Below, piece after piece: positions 17,720-26,600 of a DNA stretch of 64,000 bases. The notes under the pieces are model-generated. The model was given only the letters and a program-made list of their open reading frames with translations, ran no database searches and was not told the DNA's origin. How positions within the stretch are numbered: position 1 is the stretch's first letter; each line of letters begins with the position of its first letter. The DNA comes from Sorangium aterium. Its GTDB lineage: Bacteria > Myxococcota_A > Polyangia > Polyangiales > Polyangiaceae. The DNA lies in NCBI RefSeq assembly GCF_028368935.1, contig NZ_JAQNDK010000002.1, positions 186,001-250,000 of the forward strand. Reading direction: 5' to 3'. Both the position numbers and the translations under genes were made by a program.

Positions 17720-20508
17720 GTGCTGGCCCGCGCGATCGCGTCCACCACGACCTCGCCCTGCTCGACGCCCACGAGCGCCGCCGACCCCTCCTCGAGCTGG
17801 CCGCGCAGGATGAGCTCCGCGAGCGGCGCCTCGACGAGGCGCGCGATCGTGCGCTTCATCGGCCGGGCGCCGAGCTCCGGGTCGAACCCTCCGGCGTCGA
17901 GCAGCGCGTCGATCGCCTCGGGCTCGACCTCGAGCTCCACGCCGCGCGCCTCGAGCTCGCGCTCGAGGCCGCCCAGCAGCCGCCGCGTGATCTCGGCGAC
18001 GTCCGCCCGCGTGAGCGGCGCGAAGCAGAGGACCTCGTCGATGCGGTTGTAGAGCTCGGGCGGGAGCGTGGCGCGGGCCGCGGAGAGCATCGCCTCGCCG
18101 AGGCGCTCGGGCGACACGGCCGCGGAGGTGCGGGCGAAGCCGACGGAGCGCTCGGACCGGAGCGCGCCGGCCTCCGCCGCGCCGAGGTTCGAGGTCATCA
18201 CGAGGACCGTGTTCGTGAAGTCCACCCGCCGTCCGCGGCCGTCGGTCAGGCGGCCCTCGTCGAAGACCTGGAGGAACGCCTCGAGCACGTCGCGGTGCGC
18301 CTTCTCGATCTCGTCGAGCAGCACCACCTGGTACGGCCTCCGCCGCACCGCCTCGGTGAGCTGGCCGCCCGCCTCGTGGCCGACGTAGCCGGGCGGCGCG
18401 CCGACGAGGCGCGCGACCGCGTGCGACTCCGCGTACTCGGAGAAGTCCAGCCGCGTCATCGCGTCGGGCGAGTGGAACAGCGCCTCGGCGATGGCCTTCG
18501 CCGTCTCCGTCTTGCCCACGCCGGTCGGCCCCAGCAGAAGGAACGACCCGATCGGGCGGCGCGCGCGCAGGCCGGCCGCGTTCCGGCGGAGCACCCGCGC
18601 GATGCGCGCCAGCGCCTCGCCGTGGCCGACGACGTTCTCGGCGAGGAGCGTCTCCAGCGAGAGCATCCGCTCGCGGTCGGTCTCGAGGAGCCGCTCGACC
18701 GGCAGATCGGCGAGCTCGGCGACCACCTCGGCGACCTCGGCGGGCCCCACCTGCCGCGCCGGCTGCGCAGGTTCGCGGAGCGCCGCGCGCGACGCGCGTG
18801 ACGTCGACGACGCGCGCCGCCGCGTGCGCGCGCCCGCGAGGTCGAGGATCGAGAGCGCCTTGTCGGGCAGCGCGCGCCCGGGCAGGTAGCGCACGGACCA
18901 GGCGACGGCCGAGGCCAGCGCCTCGTCGGTGAACGCGAGCCCGTGGTGCGCGCCGAGCCCGACCGCGACGCTCTGGAGGAGCAGGAACGCCTCGTCCTCC
19001 TCGGGCTCGTCGATCTCGACGATCGTGAAGCGCCGCGCGAGCGCCGGGTCGACCTCGATGCTCTTGCGGTACTCCTCGGGCGTCGCGGTGCCGATCAGCG
19101 TGAGCTCGCCGCGGGCGAGCGCGAGCTTGAGCTCGGCCATCGCCTCGTCGAGCGCGCCGCTGCCGAAGAGCTCCGACAGGCCGTCGATGAACAGGATGAC
19201 CCGCCCGCCCGCCTCGCGGAGCTCGGACCGGAGCGCGGACAGGCGCTCGCTCAGCGCGCCGCGCGCGCCGGTGCCCGCGAGGAGCTCCGACGGCACGAGC
19301 TCGACCACGATGCGCGGCTCCCGCTCGTCGAACGCGAGCCGGTGGGTGATGCCGCGCGCCACCGAGGTCTTGCCGACGCCCGCCGGGCCGAGGAGGCAGG
19401 GGTTGTTCGCGTGGCGCTTGGCCAGGACGTCGAGCGCCTGCTCGATCTCGTGCTCGCGGCCGACGATCGGCTCGAGCTCCCCCTGCACCGCCGCGAGGGA
19501 GAGGTTGTGCCCGAGCGAGGCGAGGGCCGGGAAGCGCGCGCGGTCGAGGGTGAAGCGCGCCGCGAGGGCGGCGCTCGCGGCGGCGCTCGTGGCGGTCGGC
19601 GGCGCGAGCGGCGGGAGCGGCCGCCCCGGCGCGGGCGCGGCGGGGGAAGCGGCGGAAGCGGAGGCGGGGGAGGCCGAGGACGCCGGAGAGGGGGTGGGCG
19701 TGAGGGCGATCGGCTCGGCAGAGCTCAGCGCGTCGGCTCCGATCGGGGCCGCGGCGGGGCGGGGGCGCCCCGGCGGGAACAGCGGCGTCGGCGGGAACAG
19801 CGGCACGGTGACGCCCGGGCCGGCGCCCTTGGCGGGCCGCGATTCCGGCGCGACGGCGCCCTTGGAGGGCCGCAGCTCCGGGATGGCGACGCCGGCGCCC
19901 TTGGCGGGCCGCAGCTCCGGGACGGCGACGCCGGCGCCCTTGGAGGGCCGCAGCTCCTGGGATGTCCGTGGCGAACGCGGCGTGCGCGCCGGATCGGCGG
20001 CCTCGCCGCGGGAGCGTCGCGCCGTGGGCGTCGCGGCCGACGCGGGCGGCGTCTCCGGCGCGCCGCCGTCCTGGAGCAGCCGCGAGGGCGTCCGCCGCGC
20101 CTGCACCACGCCGAGCGCGATCTGGAGCGCCGCGGTCCGCAGCCGCGCCAGGTCGACCCCCGACTGGGTGAGCGCGCGGTGCGCGGCCGAGCTGCGATCG
20201 GACAGGAGCGCGAGCAGCAGGTGGAGCGCCGCGGGCTCCTTCGCGGTCGCCCGCTTCGCGACGTCGCGCGCGCCCCCCATCGCCCGGCCGATCGGGTCGG
20301 GGCCCTCGTCGTCGACGGAGCGGGTCGCCTTGAGCAGGGCCTCGTCGTCGAGCCGCCGATCGCGGAGCAGATCGGCGGCGGGGCCGCCGCTCATGGCGAT
20401 GGCCACGAGGAGGTGCACGCTCGACAGGCGCTCCTTGCGCTGGGCGGCGAGGTCCTGCGCGAGCTTGCGCAGCGTGACGAGCTCGGCGTGGGAGCGAGGG
20501 CTGGTCAT
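17692..20508 (-). CDS. Clp/HSP100-type AAA+ ATPase with altered first Walker B
   Basis: 938 residues from ATG 20508 (a GTG at 20541 is also open). The N-terminus has a Clp N-like double repeat (about 8-145: LAAQRKERLSSVHLLVA, EPAALHLLLALLSD). A Pro/Ala/Gly linker of about 200 residues follows, with four ELRPxKGA repeats. NBD1 has Walker A LLGPAGVGKTSVAR, but Walker B reads VILFIDGLSE: the catalytic Glu after Asp is Gly. NBD2 has Walker A LLLGPTGVGKTETAK, intact VVLLDEIEKAH, and the C-terminal D2-small domain. No ClpB middle-domain coiled coil is seen, so it is ClpA/C-like. It should unfold proteins, with ATP hydrolysis mainly in NBD2 (inference). No clpP is adjacent. Confidence 0.92.
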   Translation of the reverse strand: MTSPRSHAELVTLRKLAQDLAAQRKERLSSVHLLVAIAMSGGPAADLLRDRRLDDEALLKATRSVDDEGPDPIGRAMGGARDVAKRATAKEPAALHLLLALLSDRSSAAHRALTQSGVDLARLRTAALQIALGVVQARRTPSRLLQDGGAPETPPASAATPTARRSRGEAADPARTPRSPRTSQELRPSKGAGVAVPELRPAKGAGVAIPELRPSKGAVAPESRPAKGAGPGVTVPLFPPTPLFPPGRPRPAAAPIGADALSSAEPIALTPTPSPASSASPASASAASPAAPAPGRPLPPLAPPTATSAAASAALAARFTLDRARFPALASLGHNLSLAAVQGELEPIVGREHEIEQALDVLAKRHANNPCLLGPAGVGKTSVARGITHRLAFDEREPRIVVELVPSELLAGTGARGALSERLSALRSELREAGGRVILFIDGLSELFGSGALDEAMAELKLALARGELTLIGTATPEEYRKSIEVDPALARRFTIVEIDEPEEDEAFLLLQSVAVGLGAHHGLAFTDEALASAVAWSVRYLPGRALPDKALSILDLAGARTRRRASSTSRASRAALREPAQPARQVGPAEVAEVVAELADLPVERLLETDRERMLSLETLLAENVVGHGEALARIARVLRRNAAGLRARRPIGSFLLLGPTGVGKTETAKAIAEALFHSPDAMTRLDFSEYAESHAVARLVGAPPGYVGHEAGGQLTEAVRRRPYQVVLLDEIEKAHRDVLEAFLQVFDEGRLTDGRGRRVDFTNTVLVMTSNLGAAEAGALRSERSVGFARTSAAVSPERLGEAMLSAARATLPPELYNRIDEVLCFAPLTRADVAEITRRLLGGLERELEARGVELEVEPEAIDALLDAGGFDPELGARPMKRTIARLVEAPLAELILRGQLEEGSAALVGVEQGEVVVDAIARASTRRYAACSS

Positions 20509-20590
20509 CCTTGCAGAGGTCTCCGGGCTCGGGGTTCGCACGCCGGGCGAGGGCGGGCCAAGTTTCGGAGGCCGGCCGCCGCGCGCCGCG

Positions 20591-22063
20591 TCACTGCGGG
20601 ATCACCTCCTCGGTCTCGCAGACGGGCGTGCCGGCCGCGGAGGACCCCTCGGCGCACCCGAGGCGCACCGCGCGCAGCTGCGAGGCGGACGAGCTCGACG
20701 GCCGCTCCGCCCACGCGATCAAGAGCCCGCGATCGCGCTGTGCGAGCATCGACAGGCTGCCTTCGACCTTCCCTCCCGGGAAAAGGGTGCTCATCCAGGT
20801 CAACCTGCCATCCGCGTCGAGGCGGCGGAGCACGATCCGGTCCTTGCCGCGCGTGTTCGTCTCGACGACCGCGACCACCAGATCTCCGTCCACCTGCTCG
20901 GCGGCCAGCGATTCCGCGACGGGCGTGGAGCACGAGGGGACGGTGATGGGGGGCAGCGCGATCCCGCCCGAAGGCGTCATGCGCGCGACGCGCAGCGCGC
21001 CCGGCGCGCCCTCGAGCGGCGCGAGGGTCCAGGCAAGCCACGCGCCGTCGGGGCGTGGGGCCATGCGGAGGCGCGCGACCGGCGCGGCCTCGTGGATCGC
21101 CTCATTCGAGGACATCGCGCTGCCGCTGGAGGCGATGCTGATGCCGTCCACGGAGTACCGTCCCAGGTAGATGGTCGTCGCCGGTCCGACGCCCGGGTAC
21201 TTGACGTCGCACGGAAACCACCCGGGCTGCCAATCGGTGGGCGCGCCCAGCGCGGCGCCGAAGAGCCAGTAGCGCAGCACCCATCCCGTATCCTCTTCAT
21301 CCACTCGCTTCCACCATGCCGCATCGAAGGCGATGGGCGTTGTTGCGCACCCGCCGTACATCCCGGTCTTCGAGCTGCCCACCCCATTCCACACCGTGCC
21401 GACCATCATCGCGTACCGCGGGCCGGGCTCGTAAACCTCGGTGATCGCGAGCTGTTCCGCCCCTGAGGAACGAAACGACACGATGCGTTCGCCGTAGTGC
21501 TGGCCGATGTGCTGCGACCATGAAGAGAAGGGCTCGCTGCCCTCGCTCCAGGCGCGCGCGGTCCTGAAAAAGCTGCCTGGCGGCAGGGGATCCGGGAAGA
21601 GGGTCGTATAGCGCTCTCGGTAAACGACAACGGACTCGAAGTTGTCGTCATCATCGAGCGGATAGAGCTGTGCCACCGCGAAGGCATCGCCCGGGATGGT
21701 CTTGTGTTTTGCGTCCAGCGCCAGCGCCGGCTCGCTGAAGGCGGGCGGCTGCGCTGACCAGGGATCCAGGGCGACGCGCTGGAGAACCCGACTCCCGGCC
21801 GGGGTCGCGGACGAGGTGTAGAGATAGACCGGAGCGTCCTTGGCCCCGAGGACCCACTGAGGATCGAGCAGGTCCGTGCCCGGCTGCGCGAGGCTCAGCG
21901 CGGGCCCGGCGGGCGCGAGGGCGCCGCAGGCGGCTGCCTCGCCGGCGCCGGACGCCGCGGGCGGTTCCACCACCGAGAGCGCGCGGGGCGGCTCGTCTGG
22001 AGCCGCCGAGCACGCCGCGAGCGCAGGGAGAGCGAAGAGTGCCAGCCATTTCCCAGATCGCAT
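20591..22063 (-). CDS. Lipoprotein of unknown function, probably beta-propeller-like
   Basis: 490 residues. The start ATG 22063 has GGAGGT six bases upstream. Signal peptide with lipobox ALAACS. The rest has many short beta-strand patterns and aromatic residues (YLYTSSATPAGSRVL, GAWLAWTLAPLEG, LVVAVVETNTRGKDRIVLRRLD, GLLIAWAE), suggesting a six- to eight-bladed propeller. Several Cys occur near the end (CETEEV, CSTPV). No family was recognised. It lies 82 bases upstream of the Clp-like gene on the same strand; a functional link is unproven. Confidence 0.75.
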   Translation of the reverse strand: MRSGKWLALFALPALAACSAAPDEPPRALSVVEPPAASGAGEAAACGALAPAGPALSLAQPGTDLLDPQWVLGAKDAPVYLYTSSATPAGSRVLQRVALDPWSAQPPAFSEPALALDAKHKTIPGDAFAVAQLYPLDDDDNFESVVVYRERYTTLFPDPLPPGSFFRTARAWSEGSEPFSSWSQHIGQHYGERIVSFRSSGAEQLAITEVYEPGPRYAMMVGTVWNGVGSSKTGMYGGCATTPIAFDAAWWKRVDEEDTGWVLRYWLFGAALGAPTDWQPGWFPCDVKYPGVGPATTIYLGRYSVDGISIASSGSAMSSNEAIHEAAPVARLRMAPRPDGAWLAWTLAPLEGAPGALRVARMTPSGGIALPPITVPSCSTPVAESLAAEQVDGDLVVAVVETNTRGKDRIVLRRLDADGRLTWMSTLFPGGKVEGSLSMLAQRDRGLLIAWAERPSSSSASQLRAVRLGCAEGSSAAGTPVCETEEVIPQ

Positions 22064-22265
22064 CCGGTACCTCCGAGGTAATGGTCGAGGCTGTGTGGCC
22101 GCGCCTCGTCGCCGCCATCACCCGTTCTTCGGGACCGGGAGGGTGCGCTCTGGCCCCACGGTCGGGCCCGGGGGGCGCTCTGGCTCCGCGGCTGGGCGGT
22201 GTCCGGGGCGCAGGGCCGCTTCACCCCGTACACCGGCCACTCCGCCGCGCGCGGTCGCGCTGTGG

Positions 22266-23687
22266 TTACAGCCCCGCGGCGAGGAACCGGGCGAGGAAGC
22301 CGCGGGTCCCGGCGTTGCCGAGGGAGTTGCACACCGGTGAGGCTGCGCCGATCGGGCAGTCGACGTCGCGGTCGTAGGACCAGTAGTGGACACCGGCGAG
22401 GCCCTGGGACCTGGCGAAAGCGGCGGTCTCGTCGACGTCGGTCAGCGTGTAGAGCTCGCCGCGGACGTCGTTGCCGCCGATCATCGGGGTGAGCTCGATG
22501 TTGGCGTAGGGCACGCCGAAGTGATCGTGCAGGTTGTACGCGGCCTGGATCGCCGACTGGCCCATGTCGCACTGTCCGCCGGACACGACGCACACGCCGG
22601 GACCGGGCGAGCCGTAGTTCATGGTCATCAGGTTGACGGTGACGTAGCTGGGCCAGGTCTCCGCGCTGCCGTCGAAGCCGAAGACGTCGGCCACCGCGGC
22701 CATGGCGGTGTCGCCGAGGACGTTGAGGCTCGAGCCGATGTTGCTGCCGAGGGAGCGCGCCGTCGACGCGCCCTCGTTGTTGGCGAGGGTCGCCACGGTC
22801 AGGCTGAAGCGCAGGTCCGGGTACGCGGCGTGCGCGGCCTCGAGGCGCTGCACCAGCGCCGCGATCACCTGCGGCGACTGGCCGGCCTCGATATCGAGGT
22901 CGACGCCGATCAGGTGCGGGCCGGCCCAGCGATCGAGGAAGGTCGCAAAGCCGGCGTCGGAGCCGCAGGTGAACGAGCCCGCCGCGCCGCCGGTCGACAG
23001 GATGTAGTCGACGCCGGCGGCCTCGAGCACGGGCACGTTGGCGGCGGCCATCGCCGCGCCGGGCACGTCGCCCCAGCGCTCGTTGCCGCACTCGCCGGTG
23101 GCGAAGGCCAGGCTGACGACGTTGCCGCCGGCGGCCTTGAGGTCGTCGGTGAACACGGTCTGGGTCCCCGACACCTTCGTGGAGATCACGTTGGTGTTCC
23201 AGTTCATGTTGACGCCGGTGTCCTTGTAGGGGCCGAACAGGAGCGCGCCGTTCCCGTTGCCGCCGCCGCCATCGCCGCCGCCAGCACCACCGCCGCCGTT
23301 GCCGGTGTCGTCGCCGCCGCCGCTGCTGGTGCCGCCGCTGCCGTTGCCGCCGCCGCCGCTGCCGGTGTCGCCGCCGCCAGGACCACCGCCGCCGTCGCCG
23401 CTGTCGCCGGGATCGGGATCACCGCCCTTGCAGGTGCCGGGGGTCCACAAGGCCGGCACGGCGGGTGGGGTCCAGCCGGGCTCGCTGGTGTGGCCCTGCA
23501 CGCACCGGTAGTAGGCGCCTCCGAACTCGACGACGTCGCCGGCGGAGAAGGCGGCCCGTTCGGTCCACGCCGGCGCGCTCGCGCATTGCTCGGCGGTGAG
23601 GTGCGCTGCGTCGTTGTCGCTGGCGGCGCACGCGGAGGCGAAGCTCGCCGCGGCGAGCAGGAAGCGGAGGAGGGTGCAGCTCTTCAT
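22266..23687 (-). CDS. Secreted GH18-type chitinase with N-terminal chitin-binding module
   Basis: 473 residues from ATG 23687, with GAGGA upstream. Lipoprotein-like signal peptide (FASAC). Residues about 32-90 form a CBM5/12 chitin-binding module (AWTERAAFSAGDVVEFGGAYYRCVQG ... W). A Gly/Ser/Asp linker of about 65 residues follows, then a TIM barrel of the GH18 family. The family catalytic signature DxDxE is present as GVDLDIEAG; YDYILSTGG-type and MTMNYG barrel strands also fit. It should hydrolyse beta-1,4-GlcNAc chains outside the cell, in keeping with a predatory or polymer-degrading bacterium. Endo or exo action cannot be told. Confidence 0.88.
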   Translation of the reverse strand: MKSCTLLRFLLAAASFASACAASDNDAAHLTAEQCASAPAWTERAAFSAGDVVEFGGAYYRCVQGHTSEPGWTPPAVPALWTPGTCKGGDPDPGDSGDGGGGPGGGDTGSGGGGNGSGGTSSGGGDDTGNGGGGAGGGDGGGGNGNGALLFGPYKDTGVNMNWNTNVISTKVSGTQTVFTDDLKAAGGNVVSLAFATGECGNERWGDVPGAAMAAANVPVLEAAGVDYILSTGGAAGSFTCGSDAGFATFLDRWAGPHLIGVDLDIEAGQSPQVIAALVQRLEAAHAAYPDLRFSLTVATLANNEGASTARSLGSNIGSSLNVLGDTAMAAVADVFGFDGSAETWPSYVTVNLMTMNYGSPGPGVCVVSGGQCDMGQSAIQAAYNLHDHFGVPYANIELTPMIGGNDVRGELYTLTDVDETAAFARSQGLAGVHYWSYDRDVDCPIGAASPVCNSLGNAGTRGFLARFLAAGL

Positions 23688-23807
23688 CGGGTCCTCGTGA
23701 AGGGGCTTCGGGTTCGATCCCCGGCCTGCACGAGGATAGAGCGCTGCTCGCGAGCGCGGCACGTCGTGGCCGACCGGTAGGTGGTGGGCTTCAGAGCGGA
23801 GCGTGCC

Positions 23808-23855
23808 GGGAGTCGCCGGGTGAGTTGAAACTCTGCCCCGCGGCTGTCGAGAGGT
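23808..23855. repeat. Dispersed non-coding repeat, copy A
   Basis: It shares with 28875-28922 a GGGAG-YCGCC-GGG start, the string GTGAGTTGAAACTCTGCC, a five-base variable piece and GCTGTCGAGAGG. The core GAGTT-GA-AACTC is itself an inverted repeat. The two copies are direct repeats about 5.07 kb apart. Confidence 0.8.
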
Positions 23856-23856
23856 A

Positions 23857-23885
23857 GTGGTCGCGTTTGCCTGAAACGCGACCAC
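23857..23885. repeat. 12-bp perfect stem hairpin
   Basis: GTGGTCGCGTTT (23857-23868) pairs perfectly with AAACGCGACCAC (23874-23885) around a five-base loop. There is no T run, so it is not a standard terminator. The half-motif AACGCGACCAC recurs close to repeat copy B at about 28814-28824. Confidence 0.75.
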
Positions 23886-24330
23886 CCCGTTCCAATAGCG
23901 ACCACTTCGCCGGAAGCGCGCGGAGCCCGGCGGATCCATGGCCCGCGCGCAATCACCCACCCATGCCCACACCACCGTTGCCCGCGCGTGCAGGCGCCCG
24001 AAGTGCCGGCACGCACATTCGAAGGGCATTTACAGGCATGAGATTGCCGGAGCTCTACGATCGTATATCGTATCTATTCAAAATTGTTTTACTTTTTGTC
24101 GTCTGCGATCTTGACCTTCATCCGCGGCGATCCATGATTCCCCAGAGCCCGGCGCGCCCGGGGTTCCCGCACCGCGGGGCACCCGATCGCGCGCCGTGTT
24201 CGCGACGCGCATGTTGGAGGGCACGGCTGCGCCGTCCACCTAAGGTGGAAGGTGCGCTTCCGCACCTGACTCGCGAGCGCTTGAACCCGCCATGTCCCTG
24301 CGGCGTGGCGCTGCGACGGAGACCTGTGCC

Positions 24331-24729
24331 ATGGAACCCATCGATGCACCTGATCCCGACTTGCTCGACAAAGCTCTCAAGACGGAAGTCTACCGACCGC
24401 CGACGCGAGAAGGCGAGGAGTTTCCCCTCCAACTCAACAGCAGCGTTCGCATCGACCGGACGGCACGCCCTCCCGTGGTGCCGACGATCCAAGCAAAGCT
24501 CGTCGGCCGCTGGCTTCTGGACGAGCACGGGAATAGGTTCCTGGGGTGGGTCTACATCGGCCCGGTCAGCCTCGAACCGTACGACGAGGAGAAACTCGAC
24601 GGCGAAAGTCTCGACGCTTGGCTCGATCGAGCGCTGAACGCGAGCTGCCTCCGCATGCGCATCACGGATCGGGATAGCGACAACGCCATGATCGAGGTGG
24701 ATCTCCGAGCCTCCTCGGGCCAGTGCTGA
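24331..24729 (+). CDS. Hypothetical protein
   Basis: 132 residues from ATG 24331, chosen because GGAG lies about nine bases upstream; ATG 24292 would add 13 residues and lacks a ribosome site. The protein is acidic and hydrophilic, with no signal peptide. A strand-rich centre (VPTIQAKLVGRWLLDEHGNRFLGWVYIGPVSL) is followed by helix and strand. No family is recognised. Its codon choice is slightly less GC-biased than the core genes, in keeping with its place in the accessory segment bounded by the two 48-base repeats. Confidence 0.6.
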   Translation: MEPIDAPDPDLLDKALKTEVYRPPTREGEEFPLQLNSSVRIDRTARPPVVPTIQAKLVGRWLLDEHGNRFLGWVYIGPVSLEPYDEEKLDGESLDAWLDRALNASCLRMRITDRDSDNAMIEVDLRASSGQC

Positions 24730-25013
24730 CGCCGCTACGCGCGTTGCGTAGCCCGTCAGCGCTTGCGCGCCATGACGCGAAAGAGCCGTTAAACAGGCTG
24801 CAATCACGCGCGTCGGCTATGACGGCTGCTGTCCTAGCCTCGCAGAAACGCAGAGAAACATAGGCATTCAGTGCTATCTTGCAGGGTACTTAGCAAAGCG
24901 CCCTGCCCCCGGCTGGACTCCGGAAGCAGGGCTGCGAACACCGGACGGTGGCCCGCCCGATGCACCTCGCACGCGCATCATGGGCCCCCCTTCTGGGGAG
25001 AGGCAAGGGGCCC

Positions 25014-26090
25014 GTGCCGAACGTGCTTCCGATGGAGACCCGCGTGCGCATCGCGTCCGCGTTGGTCGAGGGGACGAGCGTGCGTGCTGTCGAGCGCCAG
25101 ACCGGCGTCGCCAAGAGCACCATCCTGCGCTTCGCCGTGGAGCTCGGTGAGGGCTGCGCGCGCCTGCACAACCGGCTCGTGCAGGGACTGTGCGAGCCCG
25201 ACATCGAGCTCGATGAGCAGCGGAGCTTCATCGCGAAGAAGGACAAGCGCGTGACGGCGGAGGACCCGGCCGAGTACGGCGATGTCTTCACCTTCACCGC
25301 GTTCGCGAGGCGATCGAAGCTGGTGATCTCCTACGCCGTTGGGAAGCGCGACCAGGCGACGACGGACGCGTTCCTGGCCGACTTGCGCGCCCGCGTACTC
25401 GTCGTCCCGCAGATCACGAGCGATGGTCTCGCCGTGTACGTGCCTGCCATCGACGCGTCGTTCCGCGGCTGTGCGGACTACGCCATGGTGATCAAGGAGT
25501 ACGGCTACAACAAGAGCCCGGACCACAAGTACGAGCCCGCGCGCGATGCGCGCTTCATCCGGAAGACGGCCGTCTTCGGCGCGCCCGATCCGAAGCGGAT
25601 GAGCACGTCCGGCGTCGAGCGGTACCGCCTCACGGCGCGGCACATCAACGGGTGCAAGCGCCGGCTGGCTCTCTCGTTCAGCAAGAGCCTGCGGAGCCAC
25701 AGCGCCGCCGTGGCGTTGTCGGTCGCGACGTACAACCTGACGCGGGTTCACGCGTCGCTGCGCGTGTCGCCTGCAATGGCCGCGGGGATCGTCGCCGAGC
25801 TCTGGTCCGTCGAGGATCTGGTCCGCGCCGCGCTGGCGGAGCCAGCCGCCGCGCCGCCGGTCCCGCAGCCGGCGCAGACCGGGCCCGTCCGGCAGTTGCC
25901 CGGGGGCAAGGGGTGGCTCCGGCTCGTCTCGGGCGGTGGTACCCCGTCGACGCCGTCCACACCGCAGCCGCCACCCGCGGCGCGCACGGCGGCCCATCTG
26001 GAGCCGGAGCCACCGCCGCCGTCCGAGCCGCCGCCAGCGCCAGGGCCGCGCAGGATGGTACAGCTGAGGTTGTTCAGCGAATCCGAGTGA
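25014..26090 (+). CDS. IS1-type transposase
   Basis: 358 residues from GTG 25014, chosen because the protein then starts MPNVLPMETR, as related IS1-type transposases do; ATG 25032 is the alternative. An N-terminal helix-turn-helix (VRAVERQTGVAKSTILRFAVELGEGCARLH) is followed by a catalytic core with acidic residues in IELDEQRSFIAKK and QITSDGLAVYVPAID, and the late motif SKSLRSHSAAVAL...YNLTRVHASLRVSPAMAAGI. The usual W after DE is R/Q here. The frame is unbroken, so no frameshift is needed. The last about 90 residues are a Pro-rich tail not typical of the family. I could not define terminal inverted repeats, so the element's ends are unknown. Confidence 0.85.
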   Translation: MPNVLPMETRVRIASALVEGTSVRAVERQTGVAKSTILRFAVELGEGCARLHNRLVQGLCEPDIELDEQRSFIAKKDKRVTAEDPAEYGDVFTFTAFARRSKLVISYAVGKRDQATTDAFLADLRARVLVVPQITSDGLAVYVPAIDASFRGCADYAMVIKEYGYNKSPDHKYEPARDARFIRKTAVFGAPDPKRMSTSGVERYRLTARHINGCKRRLALSFSKSLRSHSAAVALSVATYNLTRVHASLRVSPAMAAGIVAELWSVEDLVRAALAEPAAAPPVPQPAQTGPVRQLPGGKGWLRLVSGGGTPSTPSTPQPPPAARTAAHLEPEPPPPSEPPPAPGPRRMVQLRLFSESE

Positions 26091-26095
26091 TGTTT

Positions 26096-26116
26096 CGGTT
26101 TCTCGGCCGGAAACCG
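26096..26116. terminator. Hairpin between convergent genes (weak terminator candidate)
   Basis: CGGTTTC (26096-26102) pairs with GAAACCG (26110-26116) around a seven-base loop, just after the transposase stop and before the Fic gene stop. There is no T run, so this is only a possible 3' end structure. Confidence 0.3.
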
Positions 26117-26162
26117 CTGCCGGGATGTTCTAGCAGCAGAGCAATGGTCCACTGACGGAGAT

Positions 26163-26600
26163 TCAGGTGGTATCTGCCCATCCAGGGGCGGCTCCAATCC
26201 GGTTCGGCGACGAGAGCCAGTTCAAAACACCATGCGCATCAATGACGCCGCTTGCCACGTCGTTGACCAACGCCGCTGCTTCATCCTGTTTCGCTATAAT
26301 CTGGATGCCGTTTGCATCTAGGACACGTAATAGGGCACTCCAGGCGACGCGCTTGTTCCCGTCCACGAAACAGTGGTTCTTGGCGAGGTACACGAGCAGA
26401 TAGGCGACAGCCACGAGCAGATCGGGCTCTCCGTCCTCCGCCACGTACATCGAAGCGGTGACAGCGCTCCCGATGCTTCCTTCAACGCACCCAGCCTTTG
26501 GTGCAATGGATTGATCCCCGCCATAGTGGCGGATAGCGGCCGCGTGCAAGTGAAGCACGTCTTCGACCTCCACGAAGGCCCAATTCAAATCATCGTTCAT
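26163..26600 (-). CDS. Fic/Doc family protein (toxin-like)
   Basis: 145 residues from ATG 26600. The active-site loop HCFVDGNKR (residues 76-84) matches the Doc form of the Fic motif: catalytic His, acidic residue before G-N-K-R. It follows the typical helix VAVAYLLVYLAKN. Length is right for Doc, which modifies a host protein such as EF-Tu; many Fic proteins transfer AMP. There is no Phd-type antitoxin gene. Instead the start overlaps by four bases (ATGA, 26597-26600) the stop of a 267-residue gene that must be translated first, the usual place of an antitoxin. Confidence 0.88.
   Translation of the reverse strand: MNDDLNWAFVEVEDVLHLHAAAIRHYGGDQSIAPKAGCVEGSIGSAVTASMYVAEDGEPDLLVAVAYLLVYLAKNHCFVDGNKRVAWSALLRVLDANGIQIIAKQDEAAALVNDVASGVIDAHGVLNWLSSPNRIGAAPGWADTT

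Larger units (their letters stand above)
23688..24330. other. Non-coding stretch with repeat copy A, a long hairpin and an AT-rich patch
   Basis: No convincing gene. It holds repeat copy A (23808-23855, similar to 28875-28922), the hairpin at 23857-23885, an AT-rich patch at about 24055-24105 that is unusual for this genome and may carry a promoter, and two small stems just before the next gene: TCCACC/GGTGGA at 24235-24249 and GGTGCG/CGCACC at 24251-24266. Confidence 0.6.

Noticed and set aside
23674-23731. tRNA-like shape: a T-loop-like TTCGATC with stem, and GTGCAG/CTGCAC ends
   Set aside because: Only about 58 bases long, without D or anticodon arms, and overlapping the chitinase start. 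Probably chance.
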